Positions 1 to 7,482 of a stretch of 58,051 nt of DNA are shown piece by piece. Made by a program: the position numbers and the translations under genes. The stretch comes from Salinarimonas sp. (GTDB lineage Bacteria; Pseudomonadota; Alphaproteobacteria; Rhizobiales; Beijerinckiaceae), in NCBI GenBank assembly GCA_020832565.1, contig JAFIEI010000021.1, positions 1 to 58,051 on the forward strand. Direction: 5' to 3'. Every line of letters begins with the position of its first letter. Position 1 is the first letter of the stretch. Under the pieces are notes generated by a model, which was not told the origin of the DNA, did no database searches, and saw nothing but the letters and a program-made list of their open reading frames with translations.

Positions 1-144
1 CCGGAAGAGCCCTCTCCGGAAGAGCCTGTGCCGGAACCCGAGAAGCAGGAGAGCAAGGTCGATCCGTTCTCGGTGGACGAGATCGAAGCCGAATTCGCCC
101 GCCTTCTCGGGCGCAGTTCGGACAAGGATTCGAAAAGCTCTTGA
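1..144 (+). CDS. 3' end of a FliO-like flagellar export protein (partial)
   Basis: The reading frame is open from the window edge to a TGA at 142-144, giving the last 47 residues of a protein. It begins with a Pro/Glu-rich linker and ends in a short amphipathic stretch (DPFSVDEIEAEFARLLGR). A proline-rich linker followed by a short conserved tail ending in a leucine-glycine-arginine motif is what I remember of alphaproteobacterial FliO C-termini, and fliP follows 90 bases downstream. FliO is a small membrane protein that helps assemble the FliPQR export gate. The membrane segment would lie outside the window, so the call rests on context and the tail only. Another flagellar accessory protein is possible. 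Confidence 0.45.
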   Translation, partial: PEEPSPEEPVPEPEKQESKVDPFSVDEIEAEFARLLGRSSDKDSKSS

Positions 145-233
145 TAGCGTCGTTGCGCGGGCTTGCCACGCTTGCGCTGCCGCGATCCGCGTCGCACCGT
201 CCCCGCAAGGGATGATGCGGGAGCGAATCAGCA

Positions 234-1046
234 GTGACGGCGGATAAGGGTGGCATGGGTGACGCGCAAGCGCGGCGCCGACGCAGGGCGCAGGCGCATG
301 AGCGCCTCGCCGCATTGCGCGCCCCGGTCGCCTGCCTGATCGGCATCGGCGCCTTCCTCCTCGCCTTCCCCAGCCTCGCGCAGACCCTGACCCTCGATCT
401 CGGCGAGGAAGGCGGCGTAACCGAGCGCGCACTGCAGCTGATCGCGCTGATCACGCTGCTCGCGCTGGCCCCCTCGATCCTGGTGATGATCACCTCCTTC
501 ACCCGGATCGTGGTGGTTCTGTCGCTGCTGCGCTCGGCACTCGGCACCCAGACCGCGCCGCCCAACGGCGTGATTATCGGCCTCGCCCTGTTCCTCACCG
601 CCTTCATCATGGCGCCGACCCTGCAGGAAGCCTATGAGGAAGGCGTCGCCCCGCTCATCGCCAACGAGATCAGCCAGGAAGAGGCTTTCGAGCGGGGCAT
701 TGCGCCGTTCCGCACCTTCATGCTCGCCCATGTGCGCGAGCGCGATCTCGAACTCTTCATCGACATGTCCGGCCAGCAGGAGATCGAGGGGCCCGAGGAT
801 GTGCAACTGCATGTGCTGGTTCCCGCCTTCATGATCTCGGAGCTGCGCCGCGCCTTCGAGATCGGCTTCCTGCTCTTCGTGCCCTTCCTGATCATCGATC
901 TGGTGGTCGCCTCGATCCTGATGTCGGTGGGCATGATGATGCTGCCGCCGATCACGGTCTCGCTGCCGTTCAAGCTGATCTTCTTCGTGCTGGTGGACGG
1001 CTGGAATCTCGTCGCGGGCTCGCTCGTGCGAAGTTACGGCTTGTAG
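234..1046 (+). CDS. fliP: Flagellar type III export gate protein FliP
   Basis: FliP forms, with FliQ and FliR, the export gate of the flagellar type III secretion system in the inner membrane. The 270-residue product has an N-terminal hydrophobic signal-like segment ending near FPSLAQ, then hydrophobic blocks containing family sequences such as MITSFTRIVVVLSLLR, PPNGVIIGLALFLT, FMISELRRAFEIGF and SVGMMMLPP. The C-terminus ends in the usual LVRSYGL-like tail. The reported start is GTG with a GGGAG about 9 bases upstream; an ATG at 255 would remove seven residues and is also possible. It follows the FliO-like gene. The cco genes converge on it with only four bases between the stop codons and no visible terminator. 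Identity is clear. Confidence 0.95.
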   Translation: MTADKGGMGDAQARRRRRAQAHERLAALRAPVACLIGIGAFLLAFPSLAQTLTLDLGEEGGVTERALQLIALITLLALAPSILVMITSFTRIVVVLSLLRSALGTQTAPPNGVIIGLALFLTAFIMAPTLQEAYEEGVAPLIANEISQEEAFERGIAPFRTFMLAHVRERDLELFIDMSGQQEIEGPEDVQLHVLVPAFMISELRRAFEIGFLLFVPFLIIDLVVASILMSVGMMMLPPITVSLPFKLIFFVLVDGWNLVAGSLVRSYGL

Positions 1047-1050
1047 CGCA

Positions 1051-1245
1051 TCACCTGTCGTCGCGGCGTGCCGGATTGGGCGGCCTGTCGGGCTCGTCGT
1101 CGCGCAGATCATCGTCGTCGAGAATGCGCAGGGCCGCGCCCTCGAGATCCTCGTATTGCCCCGATCGCAGCGACCAGAGGAAGGCGATCAGCCCCATCAG
1201 GCCGAGGCTGAGCGCGATCGGGAGGAGGTAGACGAGGACGTTCAT
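1051..1245 (-). CDS. ccoS: cbb3-type cytochrome oxidase assembly protein CcoS
   Basis: CcoS is a very small inner-membrane protein needed to mature cbb3 oxidase, probably in cofactor insertion together with the copper pump CcoI. The 64-residue product has one N-terminal membrane segment (MNVLVYLLPIALSLGLMGLI), the family sequence FLWSLRSGQYEDLEG, and a charged C-terminus rich in Asp and Arg. Its ATG overlaps the ccoI stop codon as ATGA, so the two are translationally coupled. It is the last gene of the ccoG-H-I-S run. Confidence 0.93.
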   Translation of the reverse strand: MNVLVYLLPIALSLGLMGLIAFLWSLRSGQYEDLEGAALRILDDDDLRDDEPDRPPNPARRDDR

Positions 1246-3593
1246 GATGCAGCCTCCTTCGCGGATGCCGGGCCGAGCGCGGCGGGCGCGCGCATCAGAT
1301 CCCGACCGGCTCCAGCATGCACGCCATCGCGCCCGGATGCCACCCTTGCGGCATCCGGACTTGTGACACCCACCCTGCGCCTGCTTCCCGCCCGGCGCGC
1401 GCGCATGGCGTTGAGTGTGACGATCACCGAGGAACCCGACATCGCCACGGCCGCAACGAGCGGCGTGACATAGCCGAGCACCGCGATCGGCACGGCAACC
1501 AGATTGTACAGTGTCGACAGCCACAGATTCTGCCGCATCACGGCGAGCGCCTTGCGCGACAGGGCCACCGCCTCCGCGACGGGCTGCAGCCGATCGCCGA
1601 GTGCGAGCGCATCGGCGCAGTTCTGGGCCAGATGCGAAGCCGTGATCGGAGAGATCGAAGCATGTGCGGCGGCAAGTGCGGGGGCATCGTTGAGCCCGTC
1701 GCCGACCATCAGCACGCGCCTGCCCTCGCTTGCGAGACGCTCGAGGATCGCGGTCTTGTCGCCGGGTTTGCAGCCGGCATGCCAATCCGCGATGCCGAGT
1801 GCCTGCGCGGCGCGGCGCACCGGCGCCTCGCGATCGCCCGAGACGATCATCACCGTAAGCCCCCGGCTTTCGAGATCAGCCACGACGGCGCGGGCATCGG
1901 CGCGCAGGACCTGCCGCAGCAGCAGCACGGCAACCCGCGAACCGTGACGCAGGACGATCGGCGTCGCATCCGGTTCGTCGTGCAGGGCCGCGACGACCGC
2001 ATCATGCGCATCGCAGAAATCCGGACTGCCGAGCCGGGCCTCGATCCCGTCCACCATCGCCCGAACCCCACGCCCGGGCTCCTCCGTGGCATCGGCGAAG
2101 GGCGCGCCGGCGCCGCCGTCATGCGCGAGCGCGCGCGCCAGCGGGTGGTTGGAGCTCTGGCCGAGCCGCGCCGCGAGCGCCACCATGGCCTCGTCGAGCC
2201 CGTCACGGTTGACGAGGCGCGCTTCCGGCGTGGTCAGCGTGCCGGTTTTATCAAAGACCACGGTATCGCAGGCCGCGATGCGCTCGACACCGTCACCGGC
2301 GGTGAGCAGCACGCCGGAGCGAAACAACGCGCCCGAGACCACGACCTGTACCGCCGGCACCGCGAGGCCGAGCGCGCAGGGGCAGGTGATGATCAAGACG
2401 GCCACCGCCGTGATCACCGCGAAATGCAGATCAGCACCCACGAGCAGCCAGCCGATCAGCGTCAGCGCTGCAGTGGCATGCACCACCGGCGAATAGAGCT
2501 GCGCCGCGCGATCGGCGATCTGCACATAACGCGACTTCGCCATCAGCGCCTGATCAAGCAGCTTGTTCACCTCTGCGACGAGGGAATTCTCCGCCGCCGC
2601 GACGGCGCGCAAAGTCAGCGCGCCGGTGAGGTTGAGCGAGCCGGAATGCAGCTGCGCGCCTTCCCCCACGGGTTCGCGCGCGGTCTCACCCGTCACCAGG
2701 CTCGCATCCACATCCGACAACCCGGTGACGACCACCCCGTCGACGGGCACCCGGTCTCCGGGGCGGATCTGGAGGAGATCGCCGGTCTTGACGGCGAGAA
2801 TGGGTATTTCGGTCACCCCGCCATCCGCATCGATCCGCCGCGCCGTCTCGCCGCGCAGGGCGAGCAGATTGCCGGCCACGGCGCGGGTCTTCTTGCGCAT
2901 GATCTGATCGAGCACCCGCCCGGCGAGCAGGAAGGTGAGCAGCATGGTGGCGGCATCGAAATAGGCGTGTTTGGCCGAATGCATGGTCTCGAAGATCGAG
3001 ATCCCCACGGCGAGCAGCACGCCCAGCGAAATCGGCACATCCATACCGAGCGAGCGCGCCTTCAACGAGCGCAGCGCGCCCTTGAAGAAGGGCTGGCCGG
3101 AATAGGCCACGGTGGGGATGGCGATCAGCGCGGAGACCCAGTGGAACAGGTCGCGTGTCGCGCTGTCGATATCGGCGACGTTTCCCGACCAGACCGAGAC
3201 CGAGAGCAACATGATGTTCATGGTGGCAAATGCCGCCACGCCGAGCCGCTTCAGGAGATCGGAAGTCTGCGCCGCCTCGATCTCCTCCTCGCGGCTGCGC
3301 GTGAAGGGATAGGCCTTGTAGCCGAGCTTTTGCAACCGCGTGACGGCGGGGCCAGGATCGACCGGGGCAGCGTCGCCTTCGCCGGCATCACCCGTCTCCG
3401 CTTCGTCGAAGACGAGATGCAGGCGCTTGTTGGTGTAGTTGAGCCGCGCCTGCGCGATCTCCGGCCCCGCGACACCCTGCTCGATCTCCCGGATGCAGGC
3501 GGCACAGGTTATGCCGTCGATCGCGAGATCGAGCTGCGCGCAACCATCACCGTCGCGCGTCACGAAAGCCGAATAATCGATCCGCTCGTTCAT
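1242..3593 (-). CDS. ccoI: cbb3 oxidase copper-exporting P-type ATPase CcoI (FixI)
   Basis: This is a P1B-type ATPase that moves copper out of the cytoplasm for the CuB site of cbb3 oxidase. The 783-residue product has an N-terminal heavy-metal domain with TCAAC (Cys30, Cys33), membrane helices, the CPCALG metal-translocation motif near residue 404, the phosphorylated Asp in DKTGTLT near 446, and GDGLNDAPAL near 634. I chose the ATG at 3593 (MNERIDYSAF), four bases after the ccoH stop; a 19-residue upstream extension overlaps ccoH and looks spurious. The C-terminus carries about 50 Arg/Ala-rich residues beyond the last helix, longer than I expect for the family. The ATGA overlap with ccoS supports one operon. 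Confidence 0.95.
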   Translation of the reverse strand: MNERIDYSAFVTRDGDGCAQLDLAIDGITCAACIREIEQGVAGPEIAQARLNYTNKRLHLVFDEAETGDAGEGDAAPVDPGPAVTRLQKLGYKAYPFTRSREEEIEAAQTSDLLKRLGVAAFATMNIMLLSVSVWSGNVADIDSATRDLFHWVSALIAIPTVAYSGQPFFKGALRSLKARSLGMDVPISLGVLLAVGISIFETMHSAKHAYFDAATMLLTFLLAGRVLDQIMRKKTRAVAGNLLALRGETARRIDADGGVTEIPILAVKTGDLLQIRPGDRVPVDGVVVTGLSDVDASLVTGETAREPVGEGAQLHSGSLNLTGALTLRAVAAAENSLVAEVNKLLDQALMAKSRYVQIADRAAQLYSPVVHATAALTLIGWLLVGADLHFAVITAVAVLIITCPCALGLAVPAVQVVVSGALFRSGVLLTAGDGVERIAACDTVVFDKTGTLTTPEARLVNRDGLDEAMVALAARLGQSSNHPLARALAHDGGAGAPFADATEEPGRGVRAMVDGIEARLGSPDFCDAHDAVVAALHDEPDATPIVLRHGSRVAVLLLRQVLRADARAVVADLESRGLTVMIVSGDREAPVRRAAQALGIADWHAGCKPGDKTAILERLASEGRRVLMVGDGLNDAPALAAAHASISPITASHLAQNCADALALGDRLQPVAEAVALSRKALAVMRQNLWLSTLYNLVAVPIAVLGYVTPLVAAVAMSGSSVIVTLNAMRARRAGSRRRVGVTSPDAARVASGRDGVHAGAGRDLMRAPAALGPASAKEAAS

Positions 3594-3597
3594 CTGC

Positions 3598-4122
3598 TCA
3601 GCGTAGCATGACGCGGTTGCGCGAATGGAAGACCTGCTCGTCACCTTCATGGAAGGTCAGGACGAGATCCCACTGGCCGGCGGGCACATCCTCGAACGTC
3701 GCCTCGTAGACGCCGTAGCCGATGCGCTCCAGCGTAGCCGGGCGGTCGAGATTGCTGTCGGCGGGGCGCGCCAGCACGATCGCACCCTCCATGTCGGGCA
3801 GCATCGCGCCGTCACGATCACGCGTGGTGATCTCGGCATAGGCGCTGCCATCGGCATTGCGCTCGACGAAGGCCTCGATATTCCAGCCGCGCGCCTGCTG
3901 CTCGGCGGCACCGGCGAGCGTGGTGTTGAATTCCTGGCTGGTGCGATAGGCGCTGTCGGTCTCCAGCCCCCGGAAGGTTCCCACCGCGTTGGGCAGGAGG
4001 AAGCCCAGATTGACGACGAAGATCACGCCGAAGAAGGCCACGAGGATCGCCAGAACCTTCTTGCCGGTGAGCGGCTTGCCGCCGGGAACGTAATCGTTGC
4101 GATATTGCTCGGGGGAGGACAT
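3598..4122 (-). CDS. ccoH: cbb3 oxidase assembly protein CcoH (FixH)
   Basis: CcoH/FixH is a single-span membrane protein that stays associated with cbb3 oxidase subunits during assembly. The 174-residue product has a short cytoplasmic N-terminus, one membrane helix at about residues 24-46 (KKVLAILVAFFGVIFVVNLG), and a periplasmic domain of mostly beta character. The sequence after the helix (AVGTFRGLETDSAYRTSQEF) matches the FixH family region that follows the helix. It lies 18 bases after ccoG and 4 bases before ccoI in one transcription unit. The ATG at 4122 is the natural start. Confidence 0.92.
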   Translation of the reverse strand: MSSPEQYRNDYVPGGKPLTGKKVLAILVAFFGVIFVVNLGFLLPNAVGTFRGLETDSAYRTSQEFNTTLAGAAEQQARGWNIEAFVERNADGSAYAEITTRDRDGAMLPDMEGAIVLARPADSNLDRPATLERIGYGVYEATFEDVPAGQWDLVLTFHEGDEQVFHSRNRVMLR

Positions 4123-4140
4123 CTCTTCAAATCCCTGATT

Positions 4141-5631
4141 TCAATTGCCGGGTCGGATGAAGTGATCGCCGGTGGTGGCGGTTTCGCCGCTTTCGGGATC
4201 GGTCAGCACGAAAGTGATCGGTGTCGATTCCGGAATACTCGACGGGTCGGGAATGGTGACCAGCACGCGCAACTCGCGGGTCTGGGCCGGACCGACGGGC
4301 ATTTCGATCACGCCCTCGGAGACATGACTGGCACCCAGCGCATCGACATTTGCGCCCGGCACCCCCGTCACCGCAAGGGTAAAGGCCCGCTCCTCCAGCG
4401 CCTTGTTGAACAGGCGGATGGTATAGGCGTTGCGGATCGAACCATCCGAGAGCTGAACATAGAGCGGATTGCGGTCGTGCTGGGCCGAGACGTCGAGGGA
4501 GCCGCGCCCGACGAAGGTAAACAGCATGATCCCGGCAATCAGCCCGATCAGGGCCATGTAGACGATGGTGCGCGGGCGCACGATCCTGGAGCGCTCCTGC
4601 GGCTTGCCTTCGAGGCGGCGCTCGAGATTGTATTCGCTGTCATAGGTGATGAGATCGCGCGGCAGGCCGACCTTCTCCATCACATTGTTGCAGGCATCGA
4701 TGCACAGGCCGCACTGGATGCAGCCGAGCTGCGAGCCGTCTCGGATATCGACGCCGGTTGGGCACACGGCGACGCATTGGCCGCAATCGATGCAATCGCC
4801 CGCCGGCTGGCCGGCTTCGCGCAAGGCGCGGTTCTTCTTCACCGAACCGCGCGGCTCACCGCGATCGGCGAGATAGGTGACGTTATAGGCATGCTCGTCG
4901 GTCAGCGCCGCCTGGATTCGCGGCCAGGGGCACATATAGACGCAGACCTGCTCGCGCATCCAGCCGGCCAGCGTGTAGGTGGTGAAGGTGAGAATGCCGA
5001 TCCAGACATAGGCGACGAAGGGCGCCTGCAGCGTCGCGAGATTATAGACGAGCGTCGGCGCATCGGCGAAATAGAGCACCCAGGCGCCGCCGGTCCACCA
5101 GGCGATCATCAGCCAGATGAAGTGCTTGGAAGCGAATTTCGAGATCCGCTCGGCATTCCACGGCCCCTTGTAGAGCCGCAGCCGCTCGCGGCGATCCCCC
5201 TCAATGCGCCGCTCCACCGCCATGAAAAGATCGGTCCAGACGGTCTGCGGGCAGAGATAGCCGCACCAGATCCGCCCGGCCACCGCGTTCATCAGGAAGA
5301 GAATCAGCGAGGCGAGAATCAGGAGGCCGGTAAGATAATAGACCTCCTGCGGCCAGATCTCGATGAAGAAGAAATAGAAACGCCGCGCGGGAATATCGAT
5401 CAGCACCGCCTGGTCGGGCGCATTCGGCCCGCGATCCCAGCGCACGAAGGGCAGGAAATAATAGACGCCGAGCGTCGCGACCAGGATCGCCCATTTCAGC
5501 TTGCGAAACTGGCCCCAGACGCTCTGCGTGAAGAGCTGCTTGCGCGCCTCGAACAACGGCCCATCGATATAGACTTCCTGCTCTTCCTCAGGCGTGAGTT
5601 CAGGCTTCTTGGTGACGGCTGCGTCGGACAT
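4141..5631 (-). CDS. ccoG: cbb3 oxidase maturation ferredoxin-like protein CcoG (FixG)
   Basis: CcoG is a membrane protein with two 4Fe-4S clusters, thought to act as a cupric reductase in copper delivery to cbb3 oxidase. The 496-residue product has N-terminal membrane helices, a WCGYLCPQTVWTDLF segment typical of polyferredoxins, and two ferredoxin motifs (CIDCGQCVAVCP and CIQCGLCIDACN). One more membrane helix follows, then a C-terminal periplasmic Ig-like domain. It is the first gene of the run, and an Fnr/FixK-type box lies about 64-77 bases upstream of its ATG. The structural genes ccoNOQP are not in the window, so the assembly genes stand apart from the immediate upstream DNA. Confidence 0.95.
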   Translation of the reverse strand: MSDAAVTKKPELTPEEEQEVYIDGPLFEARKQLFTQSVWGQFRKLKWAILVATLGVYYFLPFVRWDRGPNAPDQAVLIDIPARRFYFFFIEIWPQEVYYLTGLLILASLILFLMNAVAGRIWCGYLCPQTVWTDLFMAVERRIEGDRRERLRLYKGPWNAERISKFASKHFIWLMIAWWTGGAWVLYFADAPTLVYNLATLQAPFVAYVWIGILTFTTYTLAGWMREQVCVYMCPWPRIQAALTDEHAYNVTYLADRGEPRGSVKKNRALREAGQPAGDCIDCGQCVAVCPTGVDIRDGSQLGCIQCGLCIDACNNVMEKVGLPRDLITYDSEYNLERRLEGKPQERSRIVRPRTIVYMALIGLIAGIMLFTFVGRGSLDVSAQHDRNPLYVQLSDGSIRNAYTIRLFNKALEERAFTLAVTGVPGANVDALGASHVSEGVIEMPVGPAQTRELRVLVTIPDPSSIPESTPITFVLTDPESGETATTGDHFIRPGN

Positions 5632-5694
5632 TTCGCCCCCGGGACGGGATCCATGAGTAGATCCGAGCTTTAGGCGAAACTGCCGCGCCCCGCT

Positions 5695-5708
5695 TTGACA
5701 ATGATCAA
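5695..5708. promoter_or_regulatory. Fnr/FixK-type anaerobic box upstream of ccoG
   Basis: The 14-base site TTGACaatgATCAA matches the Fnr/FixK/FnrL consensus (TTGAT-N4-ATCAA) with one half-site variant. It is centred about 70 bases before the ccoG ATG, a distance that fits class II activation with a transcription start some 30 bases before the gene. This predicts induction of ccoGHIS under low oxygen, as established for fixGHIS operons. Confidence 0.8.
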
Positions 5709-5754
5709 GCGCGGCTGCGGCAACGCGTCCTGACGGCGCCCGGGTAGATCCGTA

Positions 5755-6387
5755 TCAGGGCACCAGCCATTGCGCCCCGGCTGCGCCGTCACCGAGATGA
5801 AAGCGTGCCCGGCGGTGGCCGGCATGATCGAGGTACAGCGTTTCGATCTCCGTCACGCTGATCGCCACGGCGGAGAAATTCACTTCCCCCTGTGCGATCG
5901 CCGCCTCGTCCTGCGGCAACTGAAATGCGCCGGGCGCCGCGACAGGCGTCCCGGGCGCCGGCTGGGTGGCGTAGCAGGCACGGCTCATCAGCCGCGATTC
6001 CTCCCAAGCCGAGGCTGCCTGGTCATCACCTTCGTGCAGATGCGCGATCCCCTCGGCCCGCAATTGCAGCTTCCCGCGCTGGTCATAGACATGCAACGCG
6101 ACGCGGGGATCATTGCGGATCTCGGCGCTCTTGAGCCCGCGCTGATCCGTATGGAAACGCAATTGCCGGGCTTCCACGTCGACGGCCCGCAGCACCACCG
6201 TGCGCATGCGCGGGCGCCCGTCGAGGCCGAGCGTGGCGATGGTGGGGGTGTGAAACGGGGAGCGTCGATCCTTCACGCCCCGCGCGAGACAGGCCCAGGC
6301 ATGGCGCAGGGTGGCATCGAGATCATCGACGAAATCCGGGCGGTGATAGGGCTGCCCGGTCTCGCGCCGCATCGTCTTCTCGCTCAT
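5755..6387 (-). CDS. Pyridoxamine 5'-phosphate oxidase-family flavoprotein
   Basis: The 210-residue product has the split-barrel FMN-binding fold of the pyridoxamine 5'-phosphate oxidase-like families. Family sequences include PTIATLGLDGRPRMRTVVLR near the N-terminus, LRFHTDQRGLKSAEIRNDPR, and a C-terminal LYLDHAGHRRARFHL strand pair. Related proteins are often annotated as general stress or PNPOx-like proteins; the substrate is unknown and it is not a clear PdxH. The start at 6387 (MSEKTMRRE) has AAGGAGCG at good spacing, while the longer frame to 6444 overlaps the next gene. It is 17 bases downstream of the LAB_N gene on the same strand, so it may be the last gene of that transcript. Confidence 0.75.
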   Translation of the reverse strand: MSEKTMRRETGQPYHRPDFVDDLDATLRHAWACLARGVKDRRSPFHTPTIATLGLDGRPRMRTVVLRAVDVEARQLRFHTDQRGLKSAEIRNDPRVALHVYDQRGKLQLRAEGIAHLHEGDDQAASAWEESRLMSRACYATQPAPGTPVAAPGAFQLPQDEAAIAQGEVNFSAVAISVTEIETLYLDHAGHRRARFHLGDGAAGAQWLVP

Positions 6388-6403
6388 CGCCCGCTCCTTA
6401 CCC

Positions 6404-6739
6404 TTACCCGGTTTCGCGCTCCCGTGCCGCCCGCTCGCGGGCAATCAGCATCAGGTTGCGCATGTAGATGAAGGTGCCCAGCGATTGGCCCAGGATGAAG
6501 ACCGGATCCTGCCGGTAGATCGCATAGCCGAGCAGGATGAAGCCGCCGCCCAGCGAGAAGAACCAGAACGAAATGGGTATCACGCTGCGCCCGGCCTTCT
6601 CGCTGGCGATCCACTGGACGAGAAAGCGGGCGGTAAACATCAGCTGCCCGAGCAGGCCGATCAGCACGACCATGTCGAAATTGGCGATGAAGATCGTATG
6701 CAGCCCCGCGCCGATATCATCGATCAGATTGGCGATCAT
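6404..6739 (-). CDS. Lipid-A-disaccharide synthase N-terminal domain (LAB_N) membrane protein
   Basis: This 111-residue protein carries a stand-alone LAB_N domain. It has about three membrane helices and family sequences such as GLLGQLMFTARFLVQWIASE, SVIPISFWFFSLGGG and GTFIYMRNLML. Small LAB_N proteins are found beside polyprenyl-phosphate glycosyltransferases and ArnT-like enzymes, as here, and probably help in lipid-linked sugar transfer; the exact role is uncertain. The start at 6739 overlaps the stop of the GT2 gene as ATGA and has an AGAGGTG ribosome site. The upstream extension in the same frame lies inside the GT2 gene and is not used. Confidence 0.85.
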   Translation of the reverse strand: MIANLIDDIGAGLHTIFIANFDMVVLIGLLGQLMFTARFLVQWIASEKAGRSVIPISFWFFSLGGGFILLGYAIYRQDPVFILGQSLGTFIYMRNLMLIARERAARERETG

Positions 6740-7482
6740 GAACGTATCACCTCTTCCACCTGCGGCACGCGCCGTCTGCGCCGGATCAACCACCAGACGC
6801 CTGCCAGATCAAGCAGGCCGACCCAGAGGCGGTCGAACAGGCCGTAATTCGATACACCGGCGAAGCGCGGCCGGTCCTGCACGTCGACATGCACGATATC
6901 GAGCCCCTCGCGCTGGATCAGCGCGGGCATGAACCGGTGCAGCGCGTCGAAATAGGGCAGGCGCAGATAGACCGCACGCGCAAAGCATTTCAGCCCGCAG
7001 CCGCTGTCGCGGGTACCGTCACGCAGGATAGCCCCGCGCACGGCATTGGCGAGGCGAGATTGCAGCCGTTTGCGCCGGCCCTTGCGCCCGAGCCGCTGCC
7101 CGGCGGCGAGCCCGACACCGGGCCCGCCTGCCTCGAGCGCTGCGAGCAGTTGCGGGATGAAGGCGGGGTCGTTCTGGCCGTCACCGTCGATCGTGCAGCA
7201 GAACACGCCGCGAGCCCCGGTCACGCCGGTGCGCACGGCGGCGCTCTGGCCGCAGCTCTGGCCATGGCGAAACACGCGCAGATGCGGCTTTTGCGCCATC
7301 GCCTCGCGCAGGATGCGCGGGGTCTCGTCCGTCGAGCCGTCATCGACATAGACGATCTCGAATCCCGCGATCCCGGCGCAGGCGGCTTCGATCTCCGCGA
7401 TCAGCGGCAGCAGGTTTTCCGCTTCGTTCTTGACGGGGACGATGATGCTCAGGCGGATCTGCTGATCATGCTGCATCGTCAT
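6736..7482 (-). CDS. Family 2 glycosyltransferase, polyprenyl-phosphate sugar synthase type
   Basis: The 248-residue protein is a GT-A enzyme of the dolichyl/undecaprenyl-phosphate sugar synthase group. It opens with LSIIVPVKNEAENL, has VDDGSTDET for the nucleotide, a DGDGQNDP catalytic Asp block near residues 99-106, and RDSGCGLKCFAR in the acceptor loop. Unlike ArnC it lacks two clear C-terminal membrane helices; only one hydrophobic stretch (LWVGLLDLAGVWWLI) is seen. It would charge a polyprenyl phosphate with a sugar for the GT39 enzyme upstream. Its ATG overlaps the GT39 stop (ATGA) and its stop overlaps the LAB_N start. RgtE, the rhizobial dodecaprenyl-phosphate galacturonic acid synthase, is a plausible relative, but the sugar cannot be read from sequence. 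Confidence 0.85.
   Translation of the reverse strand: MTMQHDQQIRLSIIVPVKNEAENLLPLIAEIEAACAGIAGFEIVYVDDGSTDETPRILREAMAQKPHLRVFRHGQSCGQSAAVRTGVTGARGVFCCTIDGDGQNDPAFIPQLLAALEAGGPGVGLAAGQRLGRKGRRKRLQSRLANAVRGAILRDGTRDSGCGLKCFARAVYLRLPYFDALHRFMPALIQREGLDIVHVDVQDRPRFAGVSNYGLFDRLWVGLLDLAGVWWLIRRRRRVPQVEEVIRS

Noticed and set aside
1317-3611. 764-codon open frame on the plus strand opposite ccoI
   Set aside because: It is rich in Arg, His, Gly and Asp without any domain, as expected for the antisense of a high-GC gene; ccoI has all P-type ATPase motifs.
3625-5673. 682-codon open frame on the plus strand opposite ccoG and ccoH
   Set aside because: Same kind of antisense shadow; the ferredoxin motifs on the minus strand decide the coding strand.
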